In this document: one piece after another, positions 1-7,316 of the stretch
Position numbering within the stretch: position 1 is the stretch's first letter
Layout of the letters: every line of letters starts with the position of its first letter
NCBI RefSeq assembly: GCF_052115385.1
Contig: NZ_JBFRGP010000001.1
Span: 806,001-870,000 of the forward strand
Reading direction: 5' to 3'
Source: Dyella_D sp052115385
Lineage (GTDB): Bacteria > Pseudomonadota > Gammaproteobacteria > Xanthomonadales > Rhodanobacteraceae
Length of the DNA stretch: 64,000 bases
Position numbers and translations under genes: made by a program
Notes under the pieces: model-generated
Databases searched by the model: none
Told to the model about the DNA's origin: nothing
The model's input: only the letters and a program-made list of their open reading frames with translations

Positions 1-1
1 C

Positions 2-1192
2 GCGCTCAGCTTCATCATGGTGATCGGCGCCACCGGCGCGCTGTTCACCGGCCTGATCGGCATCGTGCAGAACGACATCAAGCGCGTGGTGGCGTATTCC
101 ACGCTGTCGCAGCTGGGCTACATGACCGTGGCGCTGGGCGTTTCGGCGTACTCCGGCGCGGTGTTCCACCTGATGACCCACGCCTTCTTCAAGGCGCTGC
201 TGTTCCTGGGCGCGGGCTCGGTGATCATCGCCATGCACCATGAGCAGGACATGCGCTACATGGGCGGGCTGCGCAAGTACATGCCGGTCACCTGGATCAC
301 CATGTGGATCGGTTCGCTGGCGCTGTGCGGCGTGCCGTTCTTCGCGGGCTTCTATTCCAAGGACGCGATCATCGAGGCGGTGGGCGAGTCGCATCGCTGG
401 GGCGCGGGCTATGCCTATGCCTGCGTGCTGATCGGCGCCTTCGTCACCGCGCTGTACACGTTCCGCCAGATGTACCTGACCTTCCACGGCAAGGAGCGCT
501 TCACCGTCGTGGCTGAGCATGGCCACGCGCATCATGAAGCGCACCACGACGCTCACCATGACGATGGGCATCACGACGACCACGGCCACCACGAGCCGGG
601 CGTGCTGCACCACGCGCCGAAGGAGTCGCCGTGGGTGGTGACGCTGCCGCTGGTGCTGCTGGCGATCCCGTCGGTGGTGATCGGCGCGATCTTCGCCAAG
701 GCGATGCTGTATGACGGCTGGTTCGGTGAAGCGATCCACGTCAACGAGGCCAACAACGTGCTGGCCGAGTTGAGCCATGAGTTCCATGACTGGTTCTCGG
801 CGGGTATCCATGGCTTCGCGCAGTGGCCGTTCTGGCTGGTCGCAGCCGCCTTCGCGATTCAGACCTACATCTACCTCTTCAACCCGTCCGTCGCCGACAA
901 GATCAAGAGCGCGCTCAAGCCGCTGTGGACCGTGCTCGATCGCAAGTACTGGATCGACGACGTCTACTTCGCGCTGTTCGCCAAGGGCGGCGTGAAGCTC
1001 GGCCGCGCGCTGTGGAAGGGCGGCGACGCCGCGGTGATCGACGGCGTGCTGGTGGATGGCTCGGCCTCGCTGGTCCGGCGCATCGCCAGCGCGGTGCGCA
1101 CGCTGCAGTCCGGCTACCTCTATCACTATGCCTTCGCGATGATCCTCGGCCTGATCCTGCTGCTTGGCGGGTATTGGCTGGTCGGGCAATAA
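2..1192 (+). CDS. nuoL: NADH-quinone oxidoreductase subunit L, 5'-truncated by window edge
   Basis: C-terminal part of the NuoL (ND5-like) antiporter subunit of proton-pumping complex I, in the inner membrane at the distal end of the membrane arm. The frame is open to the left edge, so the start lies outside; about 396 residues are seen, against a usual 600-700. It opens in the antiporter core, with the conserved NDIKRVVAYSTLSQLGYM stretch at about 70-123, and ends in a last hydrophobic helix (GLILLLGGYWLVGQ). A hydrophilic loop coded at 514-615 holds 15 histidines, an unusual but in-frame feature. nuoM begins 14 bases after the stop and nuoN follows, the standard nuoLMN order, so this is the tail of the nuo operon. 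Confidence 0.97.
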   Translation, partial: ALSFIMVIGATGALFTGLIGIVQNDIKRVVAYSTLSQLGYMTVALGVSAYSGAVFHLMTHAFFKALLFLGAGSVIIAMHHEQDMRYMGGLRKYMPVTWITMWIGSLALCGVPFFAGFYSKDAIIEAVGESHRWGAGYAYACVLIGAFVTALYTFRQMYLTFHGKERFTVVAEHGHAHHEAHHDAHHDDGHHDDHGHHEPGVLHHAPKESPWVVTLPLVLLAIPSVVIGAIFAKAMLYDGWFGEAIHVNEANNVLAELSHEFHDWFSAGIHGFAQWPFWLVAAAFAIQTYIYLFNPSVADKIKSALKPLWTVLDRKYWIDDVYFALFAKGGVKLGRALWKGGDAAVIDGVLVDGSASLVRRIASAVRTLQSGYLYHYAFAMILGLILLLGGYWLVGQ

Positions 1193-1206
1193 GGGAACCC
1201 AGCTCC

Positions 1207-2715
1207 ATGTTCAATCACTTGCTCAGCCTGCTGATCTGGCTCCCGATCGTCGGCGCCATCCCCGTGCTGCTGGCCGGTTCCGGCCGCCCCAACACCGCAC
1301 GCTGGATCTCGCTGCTGGTAGCCGTGCTCACCTTCGTGCTCAGCCTGTTCCTGCTGTCGCAGTACAACGCGGCGGACAGCAGCAAGCAGCTCGGTGAAAG
1401 CTACCTGTGGATCGCCTCGCTCGGCGTGCACTACGGCCTGGCGGTCGACGGCATCGCGGTGGCGCTGATCCTGCTCACTACCTTCGTCGGCATCCTGGTC
1501 ATCGTCGGCGCCTGGGAGGTCATCCAGAACAAGCCGCACCAGTACATGGCCGCCATGCTGGTGCTCGAGGGCCTGATGATCGGCGTGTTCTGCGCCACCG
1601 ACGCCTTGCTGTTCTACGTGTTCTTCGAGGCCATGCTGATCCCGATGTTCATCCTCATCGGTATCTGGGGTGGTCCGCGCCGCGTCTACGCGACGCTGAA
1701 GTTCTTCATCTACACCTTCCTCGGCTCCATCTTCATGCTGGTGGGCCTGATCTACCTGTACCTGAAGGCGGGCTCGTTCGACCTGGCCACGCTGGCGGCG
1801 CTGCCGCTGAGCATGCGCGAGCAGACCTGGCTGTTCTTCGCCTTCCTGGCTGCGTTCGCGGTGAAGGTGCCGATGGTGCCGGTGCACACCTGGTTGCCGG
1901 ACGCCCACGTGGAGGCGCCGACCGGCGGCTCGGTGGTGCTGGCCGCGGTGATGCTGAAGATCGGTGGCTACGGTTTCCTGCGCTTCTCGCTGCCGATCGT
2001 GCCGGACGCCTCGGAAGCCTATGCCTGGGTGGTGATCGGCCTGAGCCTGATCGCGGTGGTCTACATCGGCTATATCGCCCTGGTGCAGGAGGACATGAAG
2101 AAGCTGGTGGCGTATTCGTCCGTGGCGCACATGGGCTTCGTCACCCTGGGCATCTTCATCGCCTTCATGCTGGTGCGCGGCGCCGGCAACTTCGATGCGG
2201 CCAAGCTGGGCATGCAGGGCGCGATGGTGCAGATGATCTCGCACGGCTTCGTGTCGGGCGCGATGTTCTCCTGCATCGGCGTGCTGTACGACCGCCTGCA
2301 TAGCCGCCAGATCAAGGACTACGGCGGCGTCATCAACGTGATGCCGTGGTTCGGCTTCTTCTACGTGCTGTTCGCCATGGCCAACAGCGGCCTGCCGGGC
2401 ACCAGCGGCTTCGTCGGCGAGTTCCAGGTGATCCTGGCCAGCTTCCAGGCCAATCCGTGGATCGCGCTGTTCGCAGGCTTCACCCTGATCATCGGCGCCG
2501 CCTACACCTTGTGGATGGTTAAGCGCGTGCTGTGGGGCGAAGTGACCAACCCGCACGTGGCCGAAATGAAGGACATCAACGGGCGCGAAGCCTTCGTGCT
2601 GATCGCCTTTGCCGCCGCGGTGATCGCGCTGGGCGTGTGGCCGCAGCCGCTGATCCACCTGATGGACAGCTCCGTGTCGCAGCTGGTGCAGCAGCTTGGC
2701 AACCACAAGATCTGA
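1207..2715 (+). CDS. nuoM: NADH-quinone oxidoreductase subunit M
   Basis: 502-residue NuoM (ND4-like), one of the three antiporter-type proton-channel subunits of complex I. The whole protein is a chain of hydrophobic helices. Family hallmarks are visible: FFEAMLIPMFILIGIWGG (with the key Glu of the antiporter core), AFAVKVPMVPVHTWLPDAH and the KKLVAYSSVAHMGFVTLG segment. The start chosen is the ATG just after the nuoL stop, giving a normal N-terminus (MFNHLLSLLIWLPIVGAIPV); the frame remains open far upstream, but that part runs inside nuoL and is a shadow. Spacing to nuoN is 2 bases, so translation of the pair is probably coupled. Confidence 0.97.
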   Translation: MFNHLLSLLIWLPIVGAIPVLLAGSGRPNTARWISLLVAVLTFVLSLFLLSQYNAADSSKQLGESYLWIASLGVHYGLAVDGIAVALILLTTFVGILVIVGAWEVIQNKPHQYMAAMLVLEGLMIGVFCATDALLFYVFFEAMLIPMFILIGIWGGPRRVYATLKFFIYTFLGSIFMLVGLIYLYLKAGSFDLATLAALPLSMREQTWLFFAFLAAFAVKVPMVPVHTWLPDAHVEAPTGGSVVLAAVMLKIGGYGFLRFSLPIVPDASEAYAWVVIGLSLIAVVYIGYIALVQEDMKKLVAYSSVAHMGFVTLGIFIAFMLVRGAGNFDAAKLGMQGAMVQMISHGFVSGAMFSCIGVLYDRLHSRQIKDYGGVINVMPWFGFFYVLFAMANSGLPGTSGFVGEFQVILASFQANPWIALFAGFTLIIGAAYTLWMVKRVLWGEVTNPHVAEMKDINGREAFVLIAFAAAVIALGVWPQPLIHLMDSSVSQLVQQLGNHKI

Positions 2716-2717
2716 GA

Positions 2718-4187
2718 ATGACCATGCCGAATCTCAATGACATTCTGATCATGCTGCCGGAGTTGTACCTGGTGGCGGCGGCGTGCCTGCTGTTGCTGGT
2801 GGACGCCTTCATGAAGCCCGAACAGCCTGTCCTGCTGGGCCTCAAGGGACGCGACGTGCTGCATTGGATGTCGATCCTGGTAGTGCTGGTCGCCATCTAC
2901 CTGGTGATCTCCGGCCAGCCGGAGCAGCCGATGCGCGCCTTCGGCGGCATGTTCATCCGCGACGGCGTGGCCGAGATCCTGAAGACCTTCGCGCTGCTGA
3001 GCGTGGCGCTGATCTTCGTCTACTCGCGCTCCTACCTGGCCGACCGCAAGCTGTACGTCGGCGAGTTCTACACGCTGATGATCTTCGCGGTGATCGGCGT
3101 AATGCTGCTGGTCTCGGCCGGCAGCCTGGTCACGGTGTACCTGGGCCTGGAACTGCTGACCTTGTCCTCGTACGCACTGGTCGCGCTCAACCGCGATTCG
3201 AAGCTGTCGTCCGAGGCGGCGGTGAAGTACTTCGTGCTGGGCGCGCTGGCCTCGGGCATGCTGCTGTACGGCATGTCGATGGTCTACGGCGCCACCGCCA
3301 CGCTGGACCTGGCCACCTTGCACGGCGCTGCCGCGCATACCGGCGTGCCCAACCTGCTGCTGTTCGGCATGATCTTCATGATCATCGGCATCGGCTTCAA
3401 GCTGGGCGCCGCGCCGTTCCATATGTGGATCCCGGACGTCTACCAGGGTGCGCCGACCGCAGTGACGATCTTCATCGCTTCCGCACCGAAGCTGGCCGCG
3501 TTCGGCATGGCGTACCGCCTGCTGGAATCGGGCCTGGGCGACCTGTCGCAGCATTGGCAGCAGATGCTGTCCGCGCTGGCGGTGCTGTCGCTGGCGATCG
3601 GCAACCTGGTCGCGATCGTGCAGACCAACCTCAAGCGCCTGCTGGCCTATTCGACCATCTCGCACATGGGCTACCTGCTGCTGGGCCTGGTCAATGCCGG
3701 GCCCGAGGGTTATGCGTCCGCGCTGTTCTATGCGATCAGCTACGCGCTGATGGGCACCGCGGCGTTCGGCGTGATCATGGCGCTGGCGCGTGCGGGCTTC
3801 GAGTGCGAGGAGATCGACGATCTCAAGGGCCTCAACCAGCGTTCGCCGTGGATGGCTTTCCTGATGATGCTGGTGATGTTCTCGCTGGCCGGCGTGCCGC
3901 CGCTGTTCGGTTTCTTCGCCAAGTTCCTGGTGCTGCAGGCGGCGATGCATGCCGGCATGCTGTGGCTGGCGATCGTCGGCGCGGTGTTCGCGATCATCGG
4001 CCTGTACTACTACCTGCGCGTGGTGAAGGTGATGTACTTCGACGCGCCGGTGGAAGGCACCGAGATCAAGCTGCAGCAGGATCCGGCGATGCGCCTGGTG
4101 CTGTCGCTCAATGCGCTGACGCTGCTAGTACTCGGCCTCGCATGGGGCCCGCTGCTGGGCTGGTGCAAGAGCGTGTTTCCCGGTTGA
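2718..4187 (+). CDS. nuoN: NADH-quinone oxidoreductase subunit N
   Basis: 489-residue NuoN (ND2-like), third antiporter-type subunit of complex I and the last gene of the nuo operon here. It is hydrophobic throughout and carries LGLELLTLSSYALVAL, FKLGAAPFHMWIPDVYQGAP and LKRLLAYSTISHMGYLLLGL, all family signatures. Two in-frame ATG codons six bases apart (2718 and 2724) are possible starts; the first lies 2 bases after the nuoM stop. No clear terminator follows within the next 100 bases; transcription may run toward the tRNA gene, which has its own promoter. Confidence 0.97.
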   Translation: MTMPNLNDILIMLPELYLVAAACLLLLVDAFMKPEQPVLLGLKGRDVLHWMSILVVLVAIYLVISGQPEQPMRAFGGMFIRDGVAEILKTFALLSVALIFVYSRSYLADRKLYVGEFYTLMIFAVIGVMLLVSAGSLVTVYLGLELLTLSSYALVALNRDSKLSSEAAVKYFVLGALASGMLLYGMSMVYGATATLDLATLHGAAAHTGVPNLLLFGMIFMIIGIGFKLGAAPFHMWIPDVYQGAPTAVTIFIASAPKLAAFGMAYRLLESGLGDLSQHWQQMLSALAVLSLAIGNLVAIVQTNLKRLLAYSTISHMGYLLLGLVNAGPEGYASALFYAISYALMGTAAFGVIMALARAGFECEEIDDLKGLNQRSPWMAFLMMLVMFSLAGVPPLFGFFAKFLVLQAAMHAGMLWLAIVGAVFAIIGLYYYLRVVKVMYFDAPVEGTEIKLQQDPAMRLVLSLNALTLLVLGLAWGPLLGWCKSVFPG

Positions 4188-4301
4188 ACGATGCGGCGGC
4201 TGCGGCTGCCGCGTTTGCATGGCAAGCGTGCGATAGAGAAGCTTGCGTCGGGTTCGGTAAGCATTCTGCAAAAAAAGTTTTACGGAATCGGCTTACAACC
4301 C

Positions 4302-4330
4302 TTGCAAGAATTCGGCCATCTCGCTATAGT
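4302..4330 (+). promoter_or_regulatory. sigma70-type promoter of the initiator tRNA gene
   Basis: TTGCAA at 4302-4307, a 17-base spacer and TATAGT at 4325-4330. The -10 element ends 11 bases before the mature tRNA 5' end, so transcription would begin almost at the tRNA, as expected of a strong stable-RNA promoter. Seen directly; activity is inferred. Confidence 0.8.
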
Positions 4331-4341
4331 TTCTTTTCTGG

Positions 4342-4418
<77 letters not shown>

Positions 4419-4426
4419 ACTATTCG

Positions 4427-4462
4427 ATTCGGCGTCCTCGAAAGAGGACGCCGAATTTCTTT
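4427..4462 (+). terminator. Rho-independent terminator after tRNA-fMet
   Basis: Perfect 13-bp stem (ATTCGGCGTCCTC, 4427-4439; complement 4444-4456) closed by a GAAA tetraloop, followed by TTCTTT. It starts 8 bases after the tRNA CCA end and should separate the tRNA transcript from the rimP operon. Confidence 0.9.
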
Positions 4463-4811
4463 GTGCGCTCGAAAAAATGCGAGTTCGCAAAAGATCGAGA
4501 GCACAGATCACAGGTTGCGATGAAGCAAGGTTTGCGCGCGCTTGTGCGGCGCGTGCGAGGTCTGTGGCCCGGCTGGTATTTCGCGACTCATCAGCCAGCG
4601 ACACGCATGCCAGCCTGGACATGAAACTCGTGCAGCTGGAAATGGCGCGCCGGGTATTCGCCAGCTCGCGCACGTCCTCGCGCCGGCTGCGGGAAGGGGT
4701 CGAGGAGGGCTGTGGATACGCCCCTTTTCCCGGGAATTGACCCGCGTGCGGCAGGGCTGCCGGGCCGGTGTCGCGCCCGTCGCGCCAAAGCCGGGACAAG
4801 TGGCGTGAATG
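4463..4811. other. intergenic region without recognised gene
   Basis: About 350 bases between the tRNA terminator and the rimP promoter. Open frames exist on both strands but have no family-like sequence and are rich in Arg, Cys and Ser, the pattern of non-coding high-G+C DNA. I see no repeat, RNA gene or convincing promoter in it. Confidence 0.5.
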
Positions 4812-4840
4812 TTGCAAAATCGCGTTAAGCAGACTATGCT
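4812..4840 (+). promoter_or_regulatory. sigma70-type promoter ahead of the rimP-nusA-infB operon
   Basis: TTGCAA at 4812-4817, 17-base spacer, TATGCT at 4835-4840. This is the best promoter match between the tRNA terminator and rimP and lies about 290 bases upstream of the rimP start, leaving a long leader that contains two terminator-like hairpins. Seen in sequence; its role is inferred. Confidence 0.65.
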
Positions 4841-4931
4841 CCTTGAACTCTGCAGCGGACAAAGCGGAACAACGAAGCGCTTCGACAGCGCATCCTGGTT
4901 CCCCCGCTCCCGGACCTTTCTTTGAACAAGA

Positions 4932-4954
4932 AAGCCTCCTCGTGAGGCTTTTTT
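4932..4954 (+). terminator. terminator-like hairpin in the rimP leader (first)
   Basis: AAGCCTC (4932-4938) pairs with GAGGCTT (4944-4950) around a 5-base loop and is followed by TTTT. If it terminates, the upstream promoter would make a short RNA of about 105-110 nt; if bypassed, it acts as an attenuator of rimP-nusA-infB. A 12-base palindrome (4873-4884) lies in the same short transcript. Confidence 0.65.
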
Positions 4955-5071
4955 GTTGGGCGCAAGGATGCGTCGCATATTCGTCACGCCCGGCTTGGTA
5001 TTTGTGCCGGTTTGCGCGCGCATATGCCCGGAAAGAGCCCCGGAAGAGTCGGGACATCGGCGCGATAAGGG

Positions 5072-5096
5072 AATGGGCCGTTGGAGCCCATTTTTT
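5072..5096 (+). terminator. terminator-like hairpin in the rimP leader (second)
   Basis: AATGGGC (5072-5078) pairs with GCCCATT (5086-5092) with a 7-base loop, then a T run to 5096. It ends only 32 bases before the rimP start codon. In E. coli the equivalent leader has terminators through which NusA regulates its own operon; a similar role here is inference. Confidence 0.6.
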
Positions 5097-5128
5097 GTTT
5101 CTGGCGACGGTAAAACAGACGGTTTTTT

Positions 5129-5638
5129 ATGGACACGCAGGCACTGGCACAACGTTTCACCGAGGTACTGGCCGATCTGGGCCTGAGCTGCCTTGGCGTG
5201 GAATTCTCCCCGTCGCAGGGGCAGAGTACGCTGCGCGTTTATCTGGACGTGGAAGGGCGGGAAATCTCCGTCGACGATTGCGAGGCCGCCAGCCGCGAGC
5301 TGTCGGCCATGCTCGACGTAGAGGACCCGATCCCGGGGCACTACCTGCTGGAAGTGTCCTCGCCCGGCATCGACCGCCCGCTGTTCACCGCGGCGCAGTT
5401 CGGCAGGTTCGTCGGGCAGGAAGTGAAAGTGCTGCTGAAGGCGCCGATCGAAGGGCGCCGCCGCCTGCGCGGCAAGGTCACCAAAGTGGAAGGCGAGCGC
5501 ATTTCGCTGGAAGCCGAGGGGAAGGTAGTCGAGTTCGATCATGACGCGGTGGAAAGCGCGCGCGTGGTGCCGGATTGGGCAGCGCTCGGCTACGTGCCGC
5601 AGCCCAAGCCCGGCAAGAAGCCGGTCAAGAAGAGCTAA
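5129..5638 (+). CDS. rimP: ribosome maturation factor RimP
   Basis: 169-residue cytoplasmic protein needed for maturation of the 30S ribosomal subunit. The N-terminal alpha/beta domain carries the family hallmark (DVEGREISVDDCEAASRELS) and the phrase LLEVSSPGIDRPLF, which is nearly invariant in RimP; the C-terminal part is the SH3-like barrel, ending in a basic tail (KPGKKPVKKS). It is first in the rimP-nusA-infB-rbfA-truB cluster, 52 bases ahead of nusA. The ATG used follows a T-rich stretch without a strong ribosome-binding site; no better start is nearby. Confidence 0.97.
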   Translation: MDTQALAQRFTEVLADLGLSCLGVEFSPSQGQSTLRVYLDVEGREISVDDCEAASRELSAMLDVEDPIPGHYLLEVSSPGIDRPLFTAAQFGRFVGQEVKVLLKAPIEGRRRLRGKVTKVEGERISLEAEGKVVEFDHDAVESARVVPDWAALGYVPQPKPGKKPVKKS

Positions 5639-5690
5639 GTCATCCATCAGAGCGAGCGGGCGACGGAAAGGCGTCCACGGAGTTGCTGCA

Positions 5691-7190
5691 ATGAGCAAAG
5701 AACTATTGCTGGTCGTCGATGCGGTCGCCAACGAAAAGGGCGTGCCGCGCGAGGTGATCTTCCTGGCGATGGAGGCCGCGCTGGCCTCGGCCGCCAAGAA
5801 GCGTTACCCCGACGAGGATCCGAACATCCGCGTGAGCATCGACCGCCAGAACGGCGAGTACGAGACCTTCCGCCGCTGGGAAATCATCGCCGATGACGGC
5901 GAGATGGAATCGCCGTATCACCAGCTGCGCCTGATGGACGCCGTCGACGAGCGCGAAGACGCGCAGATCGGCGAGCACATCGAGACGCAGATCGAGAACG
6001 CCGAATTCGGCCGCATCGCCGCACAGGCCGCCAAGCAGGTGATCGTGCAGCGCGTGCGCGAGGCCGAGCGCCAGCAGGTGGTGGACGCCTACACCGATCG
6101 CGTGGGCGAGCTGATCACCGGCATCGTCAAGCGCGTCGAGCGCGGAAACGTCTATCTGGACCTGGGCGGCAACGCCGAGGCCTTCATCCCGCGCGACAAG
6201 ACCATCCCGCGCGAATCGCATCGCGTCGGCGACCGCGTGCGCGGTTACCTGTTCGAAGTGAAATCGGAAATCCGCGGCCCGCAGCTGTTCGTCTCGCGCG
6301 CGGCGCCGGAATTCATGATCGAGCTGTTCAAGCTCGAGGTGCCGGAAGTCGGCCAGGGCCTGGTCGAGATCAAGGGCTGCGCCCGCGATCCGGGCGACCG
6401 CGCCAAGATCGCCGTGGTGGCCCATGACAGCCGCACCGATCCGATCGGCGCCTGCATCGGCATGCGCGGTTCGCGCGTGCAGGCGGTGTCGAACGAACTC
6501 AACGGCGAGCGCGTGGACATCATCACCTGGGCCGACAACCAGGCCCAGTACGTGATCAATGCGATGGCGCCGGCGGAAGTCCAGTCGATCATCATGGACG
6601 AAGAGAAGCACTCCATGGACATCGCGGTGGCCGAGGAGAAGCTCTCCCAGGCCATCGGCCGCGGCGGCCAGAACGTGCGCCTGGCCAGCAAGCTCACCGG
6701 CTGGCAGCTCAACGTGATGACCCAGGACCAGGTTGCCGCCAAGAGCGAAGCCGAGCAGGAGGCCGCGCGCCAGCTGTTCATGGAAAAGCTCGAAGTGGAC
6801 CAGGAGATCGCCAACATCCTGGTGCAGGAAGGTTTCTCCACGGTCGAGGAAATCGCCTACGTGCCCAGCGCCGAGCTGCTGGCGGTGGAGGGCTTCGACG
6901 AGGACATCGTCGAGGAACTGCGCGCCCGCGCCCGCGACGCCTTGCTGACCGAGGCACTGGCGGTGGAAGAAGGCGTGAACGAGCCGTCGGAAGAACTGCT
7001 GGCGCTGCCGGGCATGAGCGAATCGATCGCCTATGCGCTGGCCGAGCGAGAAGTGATGTCGCTGGACGATCTGGCCGACCTCGCGGTCGACGACCTGATC
7101 GATATCGAAGGTGTGGACGAAGACCTCGCCGCCAAGCTGATCATGGAAGCGCGCAAGCCCATGATCGAGCGGCTGGAGAGGGGCGGCTAA
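5691..7190 (+). CDS. nusA: transcription termination/antitermination factor NusA
   Basis: 499-residue RNA polymerase-binding factor for pausing, termination and antitermination. Order of domains: N-terminal RNA polymerase-binding domain (from MSKELLLVVDAVANEKGVP), S1 domain (about residues 135-200, GIVKRVERGNVYLDLGG), two KH domains (GACIGMRGSRVQAVSNEL and QAIGRGGQNVRLASKLTG), then two acidic C-terminal repeats ending DDLIDIEGVDEDLAAKLI, as in gammaproteobacterial NusA. The frame is open further upstream inside rimP; the ATG chosen gives the conserved N-terminus. It sits between rimP and infB. A small hairpin (7226-7244) lies in the gap before infB. Confidence 0.97.
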   Translation: MSKELLLVVDAVANEKGVPREVIFLAMEAALASAAKKRYPDEDPNIRVSIDRQNGEYETFRRWEIIADDGEMESPYHQLRLMDAVDEREDAQIGEHIETQIENAEFGRIAAQAAKQVIVQRVREAERQQVVDAYTDRVGELITGIVKRVERGNVYLDLGGNAEAFIPRDKTIPRESHRVGDRVRGYLFEVKSEIRGPQLFVSRAAPEFMIELFKLEVPEVGQGLVEIKGCARDPGDRAKIAVVAHDSRTDPIGACIGMRGSRVQAVSNELNGERVDIITWADNQAQYVINAMAPAEVQSIIMDEEKHSMDIAVAEEKLSQAIGRGGQNVRLASKLTGWQLNVMTQDQVAAKSEAEQEAARQLFMEKLEVDQEIANILVQEGFSTVEEIAYVPSAELLAVEGFDEDIVEELRARARDALLTEALAVEEGVNEPSEELLALPGMSESIAYALAEREVMSLDDLADLAVDDLIDIEGVDEDLAAKLIMEARKPMIERLERGG

Positions 7191-7316
7191 CCGCGAACGG
7201 CCGCGCTCGGGACGGGCGCGCCGAGGGAAGCCCGAAAGGCTTCCACCACGGATGGCGGTATCCGGGCGGCCTTCGGTCGTACGGGGTATGCGCGGGAACG
7301 GCGGAGAAAGAACACG

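Noticed and set aside
4508..5797. Open minus-strand frame reaching over the rimP leader and rimP
   Set aside because: Overlaps rimP fully and has no recognisable protein character; the region reads better as regulatory leader.
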